Source: CAMTVQ01 sp947085255 (GTDB taxonomy: Bacteria > Bacteroidota > Bacteroidia > Sphingobacteriales > Sphingobacteriaceae). Taken from it: 64,000 nucleotides of DNA. Under the pieces are notes generated by a model. It did no database searches, had not been told where the DNA came from, and saw only the letters and a list, made by a program, of their open reading frames with translations. This document shows, one piece after another, positions 1 through 8,908 of the stretch (within the stretch, counting starts at the first letter, position 1; every line of letters begins with the position of its first letter). The stretch lies in the NCBI GenBank assembly GCA_947085255.1, contig CAMTVQ010000006.1:19211-83210 (forward strand), given 5' to 3'. A program made the position numbers and the translations under genes.

Positions 1-225
1 TTAATAACCATTGATAGCGAAATTCTTGGTGGTCAAGCTGTCTTTATGGGTACACGTGTTCCAGTTGAATCATTATTTACGCATCTTGAAAAAGGAATCT
101 CTTTAGATGAGTTTTTGGCTGACTTTCCTTCCGTAACAAAAAATCAAGCTATCACTGTTTTAGAAATTGCTGGGAAATTAATGACGTCAAAAAACATAGA
201 AAAACTCTATGAAACTGCTGCTTGA
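1..225 (+). CDS. DUF433 antitoxin, 5' end cut by window edge
   Basis: Reading frame 1 is open from the first base to the TGA at 223-225 and gives 74 residues with no start, so the gene begins outside the window. The fragment has the DUF433 core: ILGGQ, then MGTRVPVESL, then EFLADFP and a closing helix. DUF433 proteins are small winged-helix antitoxin-like proteins, usually encoded just before a DUF5615 PIN-like toxin. That is the order here: the toxin ATG at 209 lies inside this gene, a 17-base overlap in another frame, as expected for a translationally coupled toxin-antitoxin pair. Family assignment is from motif and context; confidence is good. Confidence 0.85.
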   Translation, partial: LITIDSEILGGQAVFMGTRVPVESLFTHLEKGISLDEFLADFPSVTKNQAITVLEIAGKLMTSKNIEKLYETAA

Positions 226-532
226 CGAAAATCTACCCAAGCGGCTCAAAAACAATTTTCCTAACCACTAAATACACACAGTAAGAGATATGGGTTGGAA
301 TGGTAAAAAGAACGGAGAATTGTTAAATCTGATGATTGAATATCGCTTTGATGCATTAATAACCTTTGATAAAAATCTTCAGTATCAACAAAATTTTACG
401 AAATACACGATTCCTGTTATTGTGCTAAATGCGGTTGACAATACCTACGCTAGTCTCAAAAACTTAATCCCGTCTATACAAAGAAGTATAAGTAAGGGGC
501 TTCTAGTTGGCCCTAATCAAGTTATGGAGTAA
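209..532 (+). pseudogene. DUF5615 PIN-like toxin broken by an in-frame stop
   Basis: The ATG at 209 opens MKLLLDENLPKRLKNNFPNH, the typical N-terminus of a DUF5615 PIN-like RNase toxin with the acidic residue in LLLDENLP. TAA at 269-271 stops it after 20 residues. The same frame continues past the stop with IHTVRDMGWNGKKNGELL and LITFDKNLQ and ends at 532, so only one codon interrupts an otherwise complete protein of about 107 residues. An ATG at 290 could start an 80-residue remnant, but it would lack the N-terminal Asp. A single base change (for example GAA or AAA to TAA) explains it; a sequencing error would look the same. The partner antitoxin upstream reads intact. Confidence 0.85.
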
Positions 533-536
533 CGTG

Positions 537-1442
537 TTATTTGCCAATAATAATCGGCGGTGTTCCTTTACCATCTCCCATAATAATTACCTTAGCATTG
601 CTCGAAACGGCAATCTCCTTATAGGCCTTTATCATTTCGTATTGCAATTGCTTATCGCTTAAGCCTGTATTAATAATGCGTTGGTAATCGGCAATACCTT
701 GTGCTTCTACACGTTTACGCTCGGCTTCTTGTCGTTCTTTTTGCAATACAAACTGCATTTTTTGGGCATCTTGCTCCGCATTTATTTTCGATTCGATGGT
801 TGTTTTTACCGATGCTGGCAAGGTAATATTACGCACCAACAACTGCTCTAAAACTAGCCCACGTACTTTAAAATCTTTTTCAATGCTATTGTATATACGT
901 GTTTGAAACTCGTCTCTTTTGGTAGAATACAAAGCCACTGCATCGTAATAAACGGCATTGTCGCGTATTTTTGTGCGGGTAATGGGCCGTACAATGGTGT
1001 TGCGGTAATCTACTCCTATCTCTTTCAAAATTTTAGGTGTGCTTTCTGGTCGTACGCTATAAAGTACTGTAAGGTCTATTACTACCTCAAGTCCATCTGC
1101 TGTAAGTACGCGTATCGCATCGTCGCCTGATTTATCTCCCTCATCGTGCACACCCGACATGGTATAGTTTTGTGTTTTAATATCAAAAAAAGTTACCTCT
1201 ACCAACGGGTTAATCGTGTTTAATCCGCTCTCTAATACATCATCTTGCACTTTACCAAAAAGGCTTTTTACACCAACCTGACCTGCCCCTATTATTTTAA
1301 ACATAGAAGTACTAACGCCAATGAGCATGATTACCACCCCAATAATTTGTACCGTGGTTTTATGTCTGGCGAAATTGAAGTTGTTGCGCGCAACGATGGT
1401 AGCTATTGTGAGAATGAGCATACCTAAAATAATGAGCATCAT
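537..1442 (-). CDS. SPFH/prohibitin-family membrane protein
   Basis: A protein of about 301 residues with two N-terminal hydrophobic segments, then an SPFH/Band 7 domain beginning near GAGQVGVKSLFGKV and a charged helical stretch with EAERKRVEAQGIADYQ, which is typical of prohibitin-like proteins that form membrane-bound rings. Such proteins scaffold membrane microdomains and often modulate membrane proteases. The frame can be extended to a GTG at 1460, but ATG codons at 1442 and 1439 are more likely; I chose 1442. It converges with the toxin remnant, leaving only 4 bases between the stops. Family confidence is high; the precise role is unknown. Confidence 0.85.
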   Translation of the reverse strand: MMLIILGMLILTIATIVARNNFNFARHKTTVQIIGVVIMLIGVSTSMFKIIGAGQVGVKSLFGKVQDDVLESGLNTINPLVEVTFFDIKTQNYTMSGVHDEGDKSGDDAIRVLTADGLEVVIDLTVLYSVRPESTPKILKEIGVDYRNTIVRPITRTKIRDNAVYYDAVALYSTKRDEFQTRIYNSIEKDFKVRGLVLEQLLVRNITLPASVKTTIESKINAEQDAQKMQFVLQKERQEAERKRVEAQGIADYQRIINTGLSDKQLQYEMIKAYKEIAVSSNAKVIIMGDGKGTPPIIIGK

Positions 1443-1583
1443 ATAAAAGGGTTTAAGCACTAAAAGTATATTTATTTATTGGGAGTTGGTAAAAAACCTT
1501 TAGGTTCTAGTATTTATTCTAAGTGTTTAATTATCAATACAAATTCTCCAAAATAATTATTTTTCATATTTCACATAAAGCCC

Positions 1584-1591
1584 TATCTTTG
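1584..1591 (+). promoter_or_regulatory. Bacteroidota -7 element TATCTTTG
   Basis: TATCTTTG matches the Bacteroidota -7 consensus TAnnTTTG, 37 bases before the lipoprotein ATG at 1629. No clear TTG is seen at the -33 position, so this is a partial match. Confidence 0.45.
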
Positions 1592-1628
1592 TTATCCCAT
1601 CTGCCAGAGTTTAGTAAAATCGTAATTC

Positions 1629-2156
1629 ATGAGTTCTATTACAAAGGCGTTATTCGGTTGTTTAGTGGTGTTGAGTTTGTCTGCTTGCGATAAAGCACTC
1701 TTAGACGTAGATTTTAACTACAGCCCTGCTGCTATGGAGTTTACCATAGATTCTACCACAGAAGGTGAAAAGATAGATTTAACTACTACTATTGACAATA
1801 CTCAAATTGATAGTGTGTTAAAAGCCAACAAAATAGACCGTAATGAAGTTAGTTCTGTAAAACTAACCATGATAACTATATCACCAGATAGCGGTAGTCG
1901 TGTAGATATTTTCCGTTCGGTGGATGCCTATCTTTTGGCAACTGGTTTGCCCGAAGTGCTTATTGCTAAGTCTGAGTTTACGACAACGCTCATAGAAGGG
2001 GGTACCACAAACATTACCCTTAGCAATGCAGACTTATTGCCATATATCAATAAATCGGCAATGGTATTTAAAGCAACAGCCCAGCCTGGTGCTACTATTA
2101 AAGAAAAGTCGAAAGTAAAAATCATGCTTCGCTATACCTTTAAAGGTAAAGTTTAA
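1629..2156 (+). CDS. Hypothetical lipoprotein
   Basis: A 175-residue protein with a lipoprotein signal peptide; the lipobox is LSAC with Cys20 as the lipidated residue. The rest is Ser/Thr-rich and beta-strand-like, with repeated TTT and ITLSN type stretches and no recognised catalytic motif. It is probably anchored in the inner leaflet of the outer membrane. A TAnnTTTG element lies just upstream. Its TAA sits inside TTAA at 2153-2156, and the same four bases also provide the recG stop on the other strand. I do not recognise the family. Confidence 0.75.
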   Translation: MSSITKALFGCLVVLSLSACDKALLDVDFNYSPAAMEFTIDSTTEGEKIDLTTTIDNTQIDSVLKANKIDRNEVSSVKLTMITISPDSGSRVDIFRSVDAYLLATGLPEVLIAKSEFTTTLIEGGTTNITLSNADLLPYINKSAMVFKATAQPGATIKEKSKVKIMLRYTFKGKV

Positions 2157-4267
2157 GCCACTTTCTCCCAGTTAATCTTTCCTGTTCCGGTAACTAAGCC
2201 GACTAAATAATTGCGCAGTTCTTGGTGTTGGGGTAATGCCAAATTTGGGTCTTCAGCTATAATTTTTTGTGCTACGGCGCGAGCTTCTTGCAAAATCATT
2301 TGATCTTTTGCTAAATCTGCCAATTTTAAATCCAGCATACCACTTTGTTGCGTGCCTTGTAAATCTCCAGGACCGCGCAATCTCAGATCAGTTTCGGCAA
2401 TTTCAAAACCATCGGTAGTGCGTACCATGGTATCTATACGTGTACGAGCATCGGCACTCAGTTTATTGCCTGTCATCAAAATACAGTACGATTGCTCCGC
2501 CCCTCTACCTACTCTTCCGCGTAGCTGGTGCAACTGTGATAATCCAAAGCGCTCTGCATTTTCTATTACCATTACCGAAGCATTCGGCACATTTACCCCT
2601 ACTTCTATTACGGTAGTAGCTACCATTAGCTGAGTTTCTTCACGTACAAAACGGTTCATTTCAAACTCCTTATCTGCCGACTTCATTTGTCCGTGTACTA
2701 TACTCACTTGGTACTGCGGCTGCGGAAAGGCACGCGAAATACTTTCGTATCCATCCATCAAATCCTTTAAATCCAATTTCTCCGATTCCTCAATAAGTGG
2801 ATACACAATATATACTTGTCTGCCTTTGGCAATCTCCTCTCGCAGCAAGCCAAATACCCGCAACCGTTGACTGTCAAATCGGTGTACCGTTTCTATCGCT
2901 TTGCGTCCTGCTGGCAATTCGTCAATTACCGAAGTATCTAAATCGCCGTATAATGTCATTGCCAAGGTGCGGGGTATAGGAGTAGCCGTCATTACCAAGG
3001 CATGCGGCATTTGTTTGCCTTTTGCCCATAATCGGGCACGCTGCTCTACGCCAAACCGATGCTGTTCATCAATAATTACCATACCTAAATTGGCAAATTG
3101 CACTACATCTTCTATTACAGCATGGGTGCCTATGAGTATATCAATTTTACCAGCAAGTAATGCTTCCAATAGTTCTCTTCGTACTTTAGCTTTTGTTGAT
3201 CCAGTAAGAAGAGATATGGTTACGCCACTACCTTCACATAATTTACTTAAAGAATGGAAATGTTGCTGCGCCAGTATTTCGGTAGGTGCCATCAGGCAAC
3301 TTTGGAAGCCATTATCGAGCGCCAATAGCATCGTCATGAGGGCTACTATGGTTTTACCGCTACCTACATCGCCTTGCAACAAACGGTTCATTTGGTAACC
3401 AGTAAGGGTGTCCTGCCGAATCTCTTTGATTACCCGTTTTTGTGCATTGGTAAGTTCGAAGGGTAGTTTTTCTTTGTAAAAGGCATTAAAATAGTCGCCC
3501 ACTTTTTCGAAAATAGTGCTTCTGGAGCGTTCCTTACGATTTTTCATGGTACGCAATAGGCGTAACTGCAATATAAAGAGCTCTTCGAATTTTAAACGAG
3601 CCTGGGCACGTTGCAAACTTTTAATATCCGTTGGAAAATGAATTTGTTCCAGCGCATCTGCTTTAGAGGGCAGCTTATACTGCTCCAATATATAATGGGG
3701 CAAGTTTTCTCGTATTTCGGACTTAGCAGCAATGAGCAACTGTCGCTGCACTTTCATTAGTCCTTTGCTATCTAAATAAAATGCTTTTAACTTTTCGGTA
3801 GAAGAATAAACCGGTTGCAAGGCGGTGTTAAGCTCTTTATTACTTTCTGCCAATAACTCTATTTCGGGATGCACCACATTCGGTTCGTTTTTGAAGAACG
3901 TAGGCTTCCCAAATACCACATAATCTGCACCCAGTTGTAGCATTTTTTCGATGTACTTATGCCCCTGAAACCACACCAATTCCAAATAACCCGTATCATC
4001 TTGCAAGGTGGCAACAAAGCGCTTGGCACGTTTCTCTCCAATAAACCCTTTATCAACTATCTTACCTATTACCTGAATAAAAGGTAGCTCAGATGTTATC
4101 TCGTTTATTTTGTAAAACCGCGTACGATCGATATACCGAAAAGGGTAATGCTGCAATAAATCGGCATAGGTAAAAATAGAAAGCTCTTTTTTAAGTACAT
4201 CTGCACGCTGCGGACCTATTCCCTTTAGAAATTCAATAGGTGTATTAAAAAAATTAGCGGCTTGCAT
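2153..4267 (-). CDS. recG: ATP-dependent DNA helicase RecG
   Basis: A 704-residue RecG, which remodels stalled replication forks and Holliday junctions. From the N-terminus come the wedge/OB domain (FLKGIGPQRADVL, later LELVWFQG), Walker A in LLQGDVGSGKT, the DEQH motif II, the TATPIPRT motif III, and the helicase C-terminal block with QLRGRVGRG followed by the RecG tail LRLRGPGDLQGTQQSG. The open frame extends to 4306, but MQAANFFNTPIEFL at 4267 matches the usual family start and the extra 13 residues look non-coding. The gene stands alone on this strand and its stop overlaps that of the lipoprotein gene by four bases. Confidence 0.96.
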   Translation of the reverse strand: MQAANFFNTPIEFLKGIGPQRADVLKKELSIFTYADLLQHYPFRYIDRTRFYKINEITSELPFIQVIGKIVDKGFIGEKRAKRFVATLQDDTGYLELVWFQGHKYIEKMLQLGADYVVFGKPTFFKNEPNVVHPEIELLAESNKELNTALQPVYSSTEKLKAFYLDSKGLMKVQRQLLIAAKSEIRENLPHYILEQYKLPSKADALEQIHFPTDIKSLQRAQARLKFEELFILQLRLLRTMKNRKERSRSTIFEKVGDYFNAFYKEKLPFELTNAQKRVIKEIRQDTLTGYQMNRLLQGDVGSGKTIVALMTMLLALDNGFQSCLMAPTEILAQQHFHSLSKLCEGSGVTISLLTGSTKAKVRRELLEALLAGKIDILIGTHAVIEDVVQFANLGMVIIDEQHRFGVEQRARLWAKGKQMPHALVMTATPIPRTLAMTLYGDLDTSVIDELPAGRKAIETVHRFDSQRLRVFGLLREEIAKGRQVYIVYPLIEESEKLDLKDLMDGYESISRAFPQPQYQVSIVHGQMKSADKEFEMNRFVREETQLMVATTVIEVGVNVPNASVMVIENAERFGLSQLHQLRGRVGRGAEQSYCILMTGNKLSADARTRIDTMVRTTDGFEIAETDLRLRGPGDLQGTQQSGMLDLKLADLAKDQMILQEARAVAQKIIAEDPNLALPQHQELRNYLVGLVTGTGKINWEKVA

Positions 4268-4369
4268 GATTAAACAAAGTAAGGGAAATTTCGGATTGTA
4301 TGACAAAGCAAAAGTGTGCTATTTTTCTTATTTTTGTATTGCTTACACATTGAAGAAGCAAATACTACA

Positions 4370-4588
4370 ATGAAACAGATTGTGCTACAAGTACCCGATA
4401 AGCAGTACCCTTTTTTTATGGAACTTATGGCGAAATTAGATTTTACCATAACAGAATCTGAAGGGTCTGTAGATATTCCAGATTTTCATAAAACAATTGT
4501 TTTAGCTCGTTTATCAGAGCTGAAGCCAGAAAATCTCATCAACTGGGAAGATGCTCAAAAACGGTTGGATGTAAAATATGGGGCTTGA
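4370..4588 (+). CDS. Antitoxin of a RelE/ParE-type pair
   Basis: A 72-residue acidic protein starting MKQIVLQVPDKQYPFFMELM, with an amphipathic C-terminal half (LKPENLINWEDAQKRL). This is the usual shape of antitoxins encoded before RelE/ParE toxins in Bacteroidota. The frame is open from 4316, but ATG 4370 gives the family-like start. Its stop overlaps the toxin start by 11 bases (4578-4588), implying coupled translation. A TAnnTTTG element at 4329-4336 is a plausible promoter. Function is inferred mainly from context. Confidence 0.75.
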   Translation: MKQIVLQVPDKQYPFFMELMAKLDFTITESEGSVDIPDFHKTIVLARLSELKPENLINWEDAQKRLDVKYGA

Positions 4589-4895
4589 TAGTGCGTTTTC
4601 TATCCATATTGAGGCAAGAGTATTCGATGAGTTAGATGCTACTATATTCTATTACAATTCACAAAAAACTAATTTAGGGTTGCACTTTTACAAGGAGGTT
4701 AAGAAAACCTTTGGTGTATTACAAAAGAACCCCTTCTTTCAAATTAGGTATCGAAATATTCGGTGTATTCCTCTCAAAAAATTTCCTTTTCTTGTACACT
4801 ACTTTATAGACGAAGAAACTAAAAAGATTACCATACTTGCTGTAATTAATACACACCAAAATCCTGATTCAACCTACACGGCTGAGGAACGATAA
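4578..4895 (+). CDS. RelE/ParE-family toxin
   Basis: A 105-residue toxin of the RelE/ParE superfamily. The features are an N-terminal helix with FDELDATIFYYNSQ, a middle GLHFYKEVKKTFGVLQKNP segment, the strand pair IRCIPLKKFPFLVHYFID, and a final strand ITILAVINTHQNP; this layout is typical of ParE-like toxins. Members act on DNA gyrase (ParE) or cut ribosome-bound mRNA (RelE); sequence alone does not say which. It overlaps the antitoxin gene by 11 bases. Unlike the DUF433/DUF5615 locus at the window start, this pair is intact. Confidence 0.85.
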   Translation: MGLDSAFSIHIEARVFDELDATIFYYNSQKTNLGLHFYKEVKKTFGVLQKNPFFQIRYRNIRCIPLKKFPFLVHYFIDEETKKITILAVINTHQNPDSTYTAEER

Positions 4896-4914
4896 AACAT
4901 TCACTTACTGTCTC

Positions 4915-5793
4915 ATGCTGCAACGCCATAATCGCTTTTTGCCCGTATTCTTACTTATTTTATTAGCACTTATTTGGGGTAGTTCGTTCATCCTCATGAA
5001 AATAGGTTTGCAAGTATTTACACCCATGCAAGTAGGCACGTTGCGCATGCTGGTGGCATTTATTTGTTTATTACCACTTACCCTAAAACACATTGGCAAA
5101 GTAGCACCTAAGCATTGGGGCTGGATTACCATTTCTGGTATAACCGGTAACGGTTTGCCCGCTTTATTATTTGCAACCGCTCAAACTAAACTCAGTAGTT
5201 CGGTAGCTGGAGTACTCAACTCTTTAACTCCCATTTTTACCTTATTAATAGCCGCTTTATTTTATGGGCAGCGTTTTGGTGCGGCAAAAATTACAGGCAT
5301 ATTACTTGGCTTTGCTGGTGCAGCCCTGCTTACCATTTTGCGCAGTACTGGTGCGGTAGATACCAACTATCTATATGCTTTGCTTATAGTAGGTGCTTGC
5401 GTTTGTTATGGTATCAGTGTAAATGTAATAAAGGTTCAATTGGCAGCTTTACCCGCTTTAGCTATATCCAGCTTAGCATTGGTAGCTATTGGACCCGTAT
5501 TCGGTATTTATTTGTTTGGATTTACTGATTTTACAACCCGTATAGCCAGTCCACAAGCGTGGAAAGCATTGGGCTGTATTGTTGTATTAGGTGCATTGGG
5601 CTCGGCAGCGGCATTGGTATTGTTCAACCAATTGGTAAAGGTTTCTACCGTAATAGTAGCCTCATCGGTTACGTACTTAATACCCATTGTAGCCTTGGGC
5701 TGGGGTTTTGTAGCTGGAGAGGCACTGGGCTGGCCACAACTAATAGGTATGCTTACCATATTGGGAGGCATCTATTTAATTAATAAAAAGTAA
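4915..5793 (+). CDS. EamA/DMT-family transporter
   Basis: A 292-residue inner membrane protein with about ten hydrophobic segments and two EamA repeats; the first begins LLALIWGSSFILMKIGL. This is the drug/metabolite transporter superfamily, and the substrate cannot be told from sequence. It starts 19 bases after the toxin gene. It converges with a second EamA gene with one base between the stops (TAA at 5791-5793, opposite stop from 5795). The two paralogs are quite different in sequence, so this is not a recent tandem copy. Confidence 0.9.
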   Translation: MLQRHNRFLPVFLLILLALIWGSSFILMKIGLQVFTPMQVGTLRMLVAFICLLPLTLKHIGKVAPKHWGWITISGITGNGLPALLFATAQTKLSSSVAGVLNSLTPIFTLLIAALFYGQRFGAAKITGILLGFAGAALLTILRSTGAVDTNYLYALLIVGACVCYGISVNVIKVQLAALPALAISSLALVAIGPVFGIYLFGFTDFTTRIASPQAWKALGCIVVLGALGSAAALVLFNQLVKVSTVIVASSVTYLIPIVALGWGFVAGEALGWPQLIGMLTILGGIYLINKK

Positions 5794-5794
5794 G

Positions 5795-6697
5795 TTAGTG
5801 CGTAGTCGGTTTTCGTAGTGATTGTATTGCATTCCAATTAAATAATAACACCGCTACAACTAATAATCCATAGGCAGCTATCTGCAAAGGCCCTGAACGC
5901 TCATCAAAGTAAAAAAAAGCGACAATAAACGCCGTAATAGGGTTTACGTAAATAATAATGCCTACTGTAGCTGATGATAATCCTTGTAAGGAATACAGGT
6001 TTAAGAACAATGGTATAAGGGTAAAACACACCGCTATAATAGCAATATTCGTCCAAAAGTGCAGTTCCATCGGCAAGCTATGGTTTACAAAAAAGAAATA
6101 GGGTAGTATCAACATGCTGGATAGCAGCAACTGTGCGGTAAGAATATGAAATTTATTGATGCCTTCTATTTGCTTTTGTAGAATGAGGTACAGCGCATAT
6201 AGTACCGCTATTACCACCGAGAAAAATACATCTTCGTAAAAACGAATTGCCAACAAACTAATGCTTATAATACTAATAACTATTGCCCACCATTGCTGAT
6301 TGCGCAACCGCTCTTTTAGTATAAAAAAGGCACACAAAGCAGTAAGTATAGGGCACACCATATAGGCAAAAGCACCAGCCTGCACACTTACATGATTAAT
6401 TACATAGATAAAAGCAAACCAATTGGTGGTAACCAATAACGTAGAGCCTACAAATAAGTACAGTAATTTTTTATTTTTTTGTTCCCTGTTTTGCTTTAGT
6501 TGTTGCCACTCGGCAGCAATGTATTTTCGCCTAAAAATCAAACAGATAAGTGACGCTATACTCACCGACAGAAAGATGCGATAGATTAGTATCACATCCG
6601 AGGGGTAGGCCGTTAGCTGTTTTAGGGTAATAGAAAAAAATCCCCAAATGATCGATGCGATAATAGCTGCCAGCAAATACTTCCCTTTGCTGCCCAT
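5795..6697 (-). CDS. EamA-family transporter, RarD-like
   Basis: A 300-residue multi-pass membrane protein, about ten segments. The N-terminus IIASIIWGFFSITLKQL followed by PSDVILIYRIFLS resembles the RarD branch of the DMT/EamA superfamily. The second repeat is visible at LQGLSSATVGIIIYVNPITA. Substrate unknown. Its ATG at 6697 overlaps the stop of ridA upstream in a TAATG junction, so the two are probably translated from one mRNA. Confidence 0.88.
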   Translation of the reverse strand: MGSKGKYLLAAIIASIIWGFFSITLKQLTAYPSDVILIYRIFLSVSIASLICLIFRRKYIAAEWQQLKQNREQKNKKLLYLFVGSTLLVTTNWFAFIYVINHVSVQAGAFAYMVCPILTALCAFFILKERLRNQQWWAIVISIISISLLAIRFYEDVFFSVVIAVLYALYLILQKQIEGINKFHILTAQLLLSSMLILPYFFFVNHSLPMELHFWTNIAIIAVCFTLIPLFLNLYSLQGLSSATVGIIIYVNPITAFIVAFFYFDERSGPLQIAAYGLLVVAVLLFNWNAIQSLRKPTTH

Positions 6698-7074
6698 TAC
6701 TTACAGGCAATCATCGAAATTTCTACGTTTACGTTTTTGGGTAAACAAGCTACCTGTACGGTTTCGCGTGCCGGAAAATCACTGGTAAAAAAACTACCAT
6801 ACACTTCGTTTACAGCAGCAAAGTCTTTCATGTCCAACAAAAAGATACTGCTTTTTACTACGTTGCTAAAATCCATACCCGCAGCCGTTAAAATAGCTTG
6901 CAAGTTGTGCATTACGCGTGTAGTTTCTGTGGTAATATTATCGAACAGGAGTTTACCCGTAGCTGCATCTATAGCAATTTGCCCCGATACGTATAAGGTA
7001 TTTCCGTACTGTACCGCCTGATTGTACGGACCAATTGGCGCTGGAGCATTTGGAGTATTAATGATTTTTTTCAT
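6697..7074 (-). CDS. RidA family enamine/imine deaminase
   Basis: A 125-residue RidA/YjgF protein, starting MKKIINTPNAPAPIGPYNQA (ATG 7074; a GTG two codons earlier is less likely). The motifs are SGQIAID, the conserved Arg in FPARETVQVACLP, and the C-terminal VNVEISMIA with its Glu. RidA proteins hydrolyse reactive 2-aminoacrylate and related imines made by PLP enzymes, protecting the cell. It overlaps the EamA gene start in a TAATG junction, so the pair forms a small operon. Confidence 0.93.
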   Translation of the reverse strand: MKKIINTPNAPAPIGPYNQAVQYGNTLYVSGQIAIDAATGKLLFDNITTETTRVMHNLQAILTAAGMDFSNVVKSSIFLLDMKDFAAVNEVYGSFFTSDFPARETVQVACLPKNVNVEISMIACK

Positions 7075-7157
7075 CACCACAAAACTACTACTATTGAGAG
7101 TAAACTTTTGGAAAGTTTAAAACTTTTAAAAAGGGGGAAACACTGTATTTTTAGCCA

Positions 7158-7595
7158 ATGATTCTAATTAAAGAAATTAACGCCAACCAAACCTACCCCA
7201 TACGCCTAGCAGTACTACGCCCTACAAAAACGCTAGCCGATTGTGTTTTTACGCATGATGATGATGAAAGCACCTTTCATTTGGGTGCATTTTTAGAAAA
7301 CGACTTGGCTTGTATAGGATCTCTTTACCAACAAAAACATACTCTTTTTAAAGAAAGCAATCAATGGCAACTGCGCGGTATGGCTACTTTACCTCAATAT
7401 GTTGGTAAAGGTTTAGGTAGCACTTTATTAAAAAATACGGTCGAGATATTGCTTAAAAAAGATACAAACCTACTGTGGTGCAATGCCCGTAGCAGTGCTG
7501 TTGCTTTTTACCAAAAAGCAGGATTTAGTATAGTTGGCGAAGAATTTTTGATTGCCGACGTTGGACCACACTATGTAATGTACTTGCGGTTCTAA
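7158..7595 (+). CDS. GNAT-family N-acetyltransferase
   Basis: A 145-residue GNAT protein. The acetyl-CoA pyrophosphate loop appears as LPQYVGKGLGSTLL (Q-x-x-G-x-G pattern), after LRGMATL on beta-4, and is followed by LLWCNARSSAVAFYQKAGF, the typical beta-5/alpha-4 region of small GNATs. The substrate is unknown. It is divergent from ridA. Its TAA at 7593-7595 overlaps the stop of the convergent OmpA-family gene by four bases (7592-7595, CTAA). Confidence 0.88.
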   Translation: MILIKEINANQTYPIRLAVLRPTKTLADCVFTHDDDESTFHLGAFLENDLACIGSLYQQKHTLFKESNQWQLRGMATLPQYVGKGLGSTLLKNTVEILLKKDTNLLWCNARSSAVAFYQKAGFSIVGEEFLIADVGPHYVMYLRF

Positions 7596-8833
7596 TTCAG
7601 AATATTAGTAATCACGACCTCTACACGCGAGTTTATCTGCGCCTTTTCAAAATCGTCGGTTACGATGAGGGGTTCTTTACCACCCAAACCTCTATAGGTA
7701 ATGCGTTTGGCGTCTATTCCTTTTTGGGTTAAAAAATCACGAATTGCTTCTGCCCTACGGTAAGATAGGCGCTGCAAAAAGTATTGATCGGCCAACTTAT
7801 TGGTATTGGTATGCCCTTTAATATCTATATAAATACCTGGGTAGTTTTTCAGAAACCCATACAAACGGTACAATTCTGGCTCCGAGGTAGGCTTTATAAG
7901 CGACTTATTAGGCTGAAATCTAATATTGTAGAAGTTTGCACGTACACCTACCCGTATAGAATCGAGCGAAAAATTTTGAGACACTTCTGTAGCCGTTACC
8001 TTTCGGTAATTTACACTTTCCGATTTTGGCATAAAGCCCTGCCCTTCTACTGTAAACACGTACTTCCGCACAAATAAATTCACACTATACTCACCCGTCA
8101 ACGAATCGCTAAATACCGTTGCCACTACTTTACCCGTAGTATCTTGCTCTACGGTAATTTTTGCTTTTACCGGCAACATCGTTACAGCATCCGTAACGAT
8201 ACCACTTACCTTAAGTTTTTTGAGTTTTATCGTTTTATCATTCGCTTTAGCTTTAGGCTTTGGCAAACTTACTTCTAACTCAAATCCCTTACCTTTTATG
8301 TAATTATCATCTACAACCAAGTAAAAGCGGTCGCCTTTTTCTACTTCAATAGGCTTACTAAAACTATTACCTGGACCAGACGGTGCAAACTCATTGGTGT
8401 ACTCCATAGCCATACCTGTACGGCTCAAGAGCAGTCTATCATTACGTGAAATATTGCCACGAACGGGTAGTTCTTGCTTGGTTTTTATACAAGCACAGTA
8501 AAAAGGGTCGTCTGCTTTATACAGCAACCAATCGTAATCATCATTACTATTATCGGGAGTAAGCTCAAAGGTAAGGATGCCTTCATGAGGTGCTACAAAC
8601 TCGAACCAATGCGAGTGATGTTCACGAGCAAAGTAATAAATCTCGTCTTTTTTCTTGCTTTTAAACTCCTGTAATCTACCGAACCCTTTACGTGATTTTA
8701 TTTGGTAACAGGTGTTTACATCCAGTATTTTAGCCTTTGTACAATCGGCATACGTTGGCTCGCGTGGGGTACGCTGTGCCAATAGCATAGAACTGCTGAA
8801 CAGAAAAAAACAGAAAAATAGGCTTATGCGCAT
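7592..8833 (-). CDS. OmpA-family outer membrane protein
   Basis: A 413-residue exported protein. The signal peptide ends near MLLAQ. An N-terminal beta region with DYDWLLYKADD resembles pre-peptidase C-terminal domains. A middle carboxypeptidase-regulatory-like module follows (VSGIVTDAVTMLPVKAKI). The C-terminal OmpA domain binds peptidoglycan: FQPNKSLIKP, IDIKGHTNTN, LSYRRAEAIRDFL, and INSRVEVVI with its conserved Arg. It probably links the outer membrane to the cell wall. The order of an adhesive-like N-terminus and an OmpA C-terminus is common in Bacteroidota. Confidence 0.9.
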   Translation of the reverse strand: MRISLFFCFFLFSSSMLLAQRTPREPTYADCTKAKILDVNTCYQIKSRKGFGRLQEFKSKKKDEIYYFAREHHSHWFEFVAPHEGILTFELTPDNSNDDYDWLLYKADDPFYCACIKTKQELPVRGNISRNDRLLLSRTGMAMEYTNEFAPSGPGNSFSKPIEVEKGDRFYLVVDDNYIKGKGFELEVSLPKPKAKANDKTIKLKKLKVSGIVTDAVTMLPVKAKITVEQDTTGKVVATVFSDSLTGEYSVNLFVRKYVFTVEGQGFMPKSESVNYRKVTATEVSQNFSLDSIRVGVRANFYNIRFQPNKSLIKPTSEPELYRLYGFLKNYPGIYIDIKGHTNTNKLADQYFLQRLSYRRAEAIRDFLTQKGIDAKRITYRGLGGKEPLIVTDDFEKAQINSRVEVVITNILN

Positions 8834-8908
8834 ATACTACAACAAGCAAAAATAGAAGAATACAGCATAAATACGCTTAAAATGGCAAAAAGTTGTTGTT
8901 GCTAGTGG

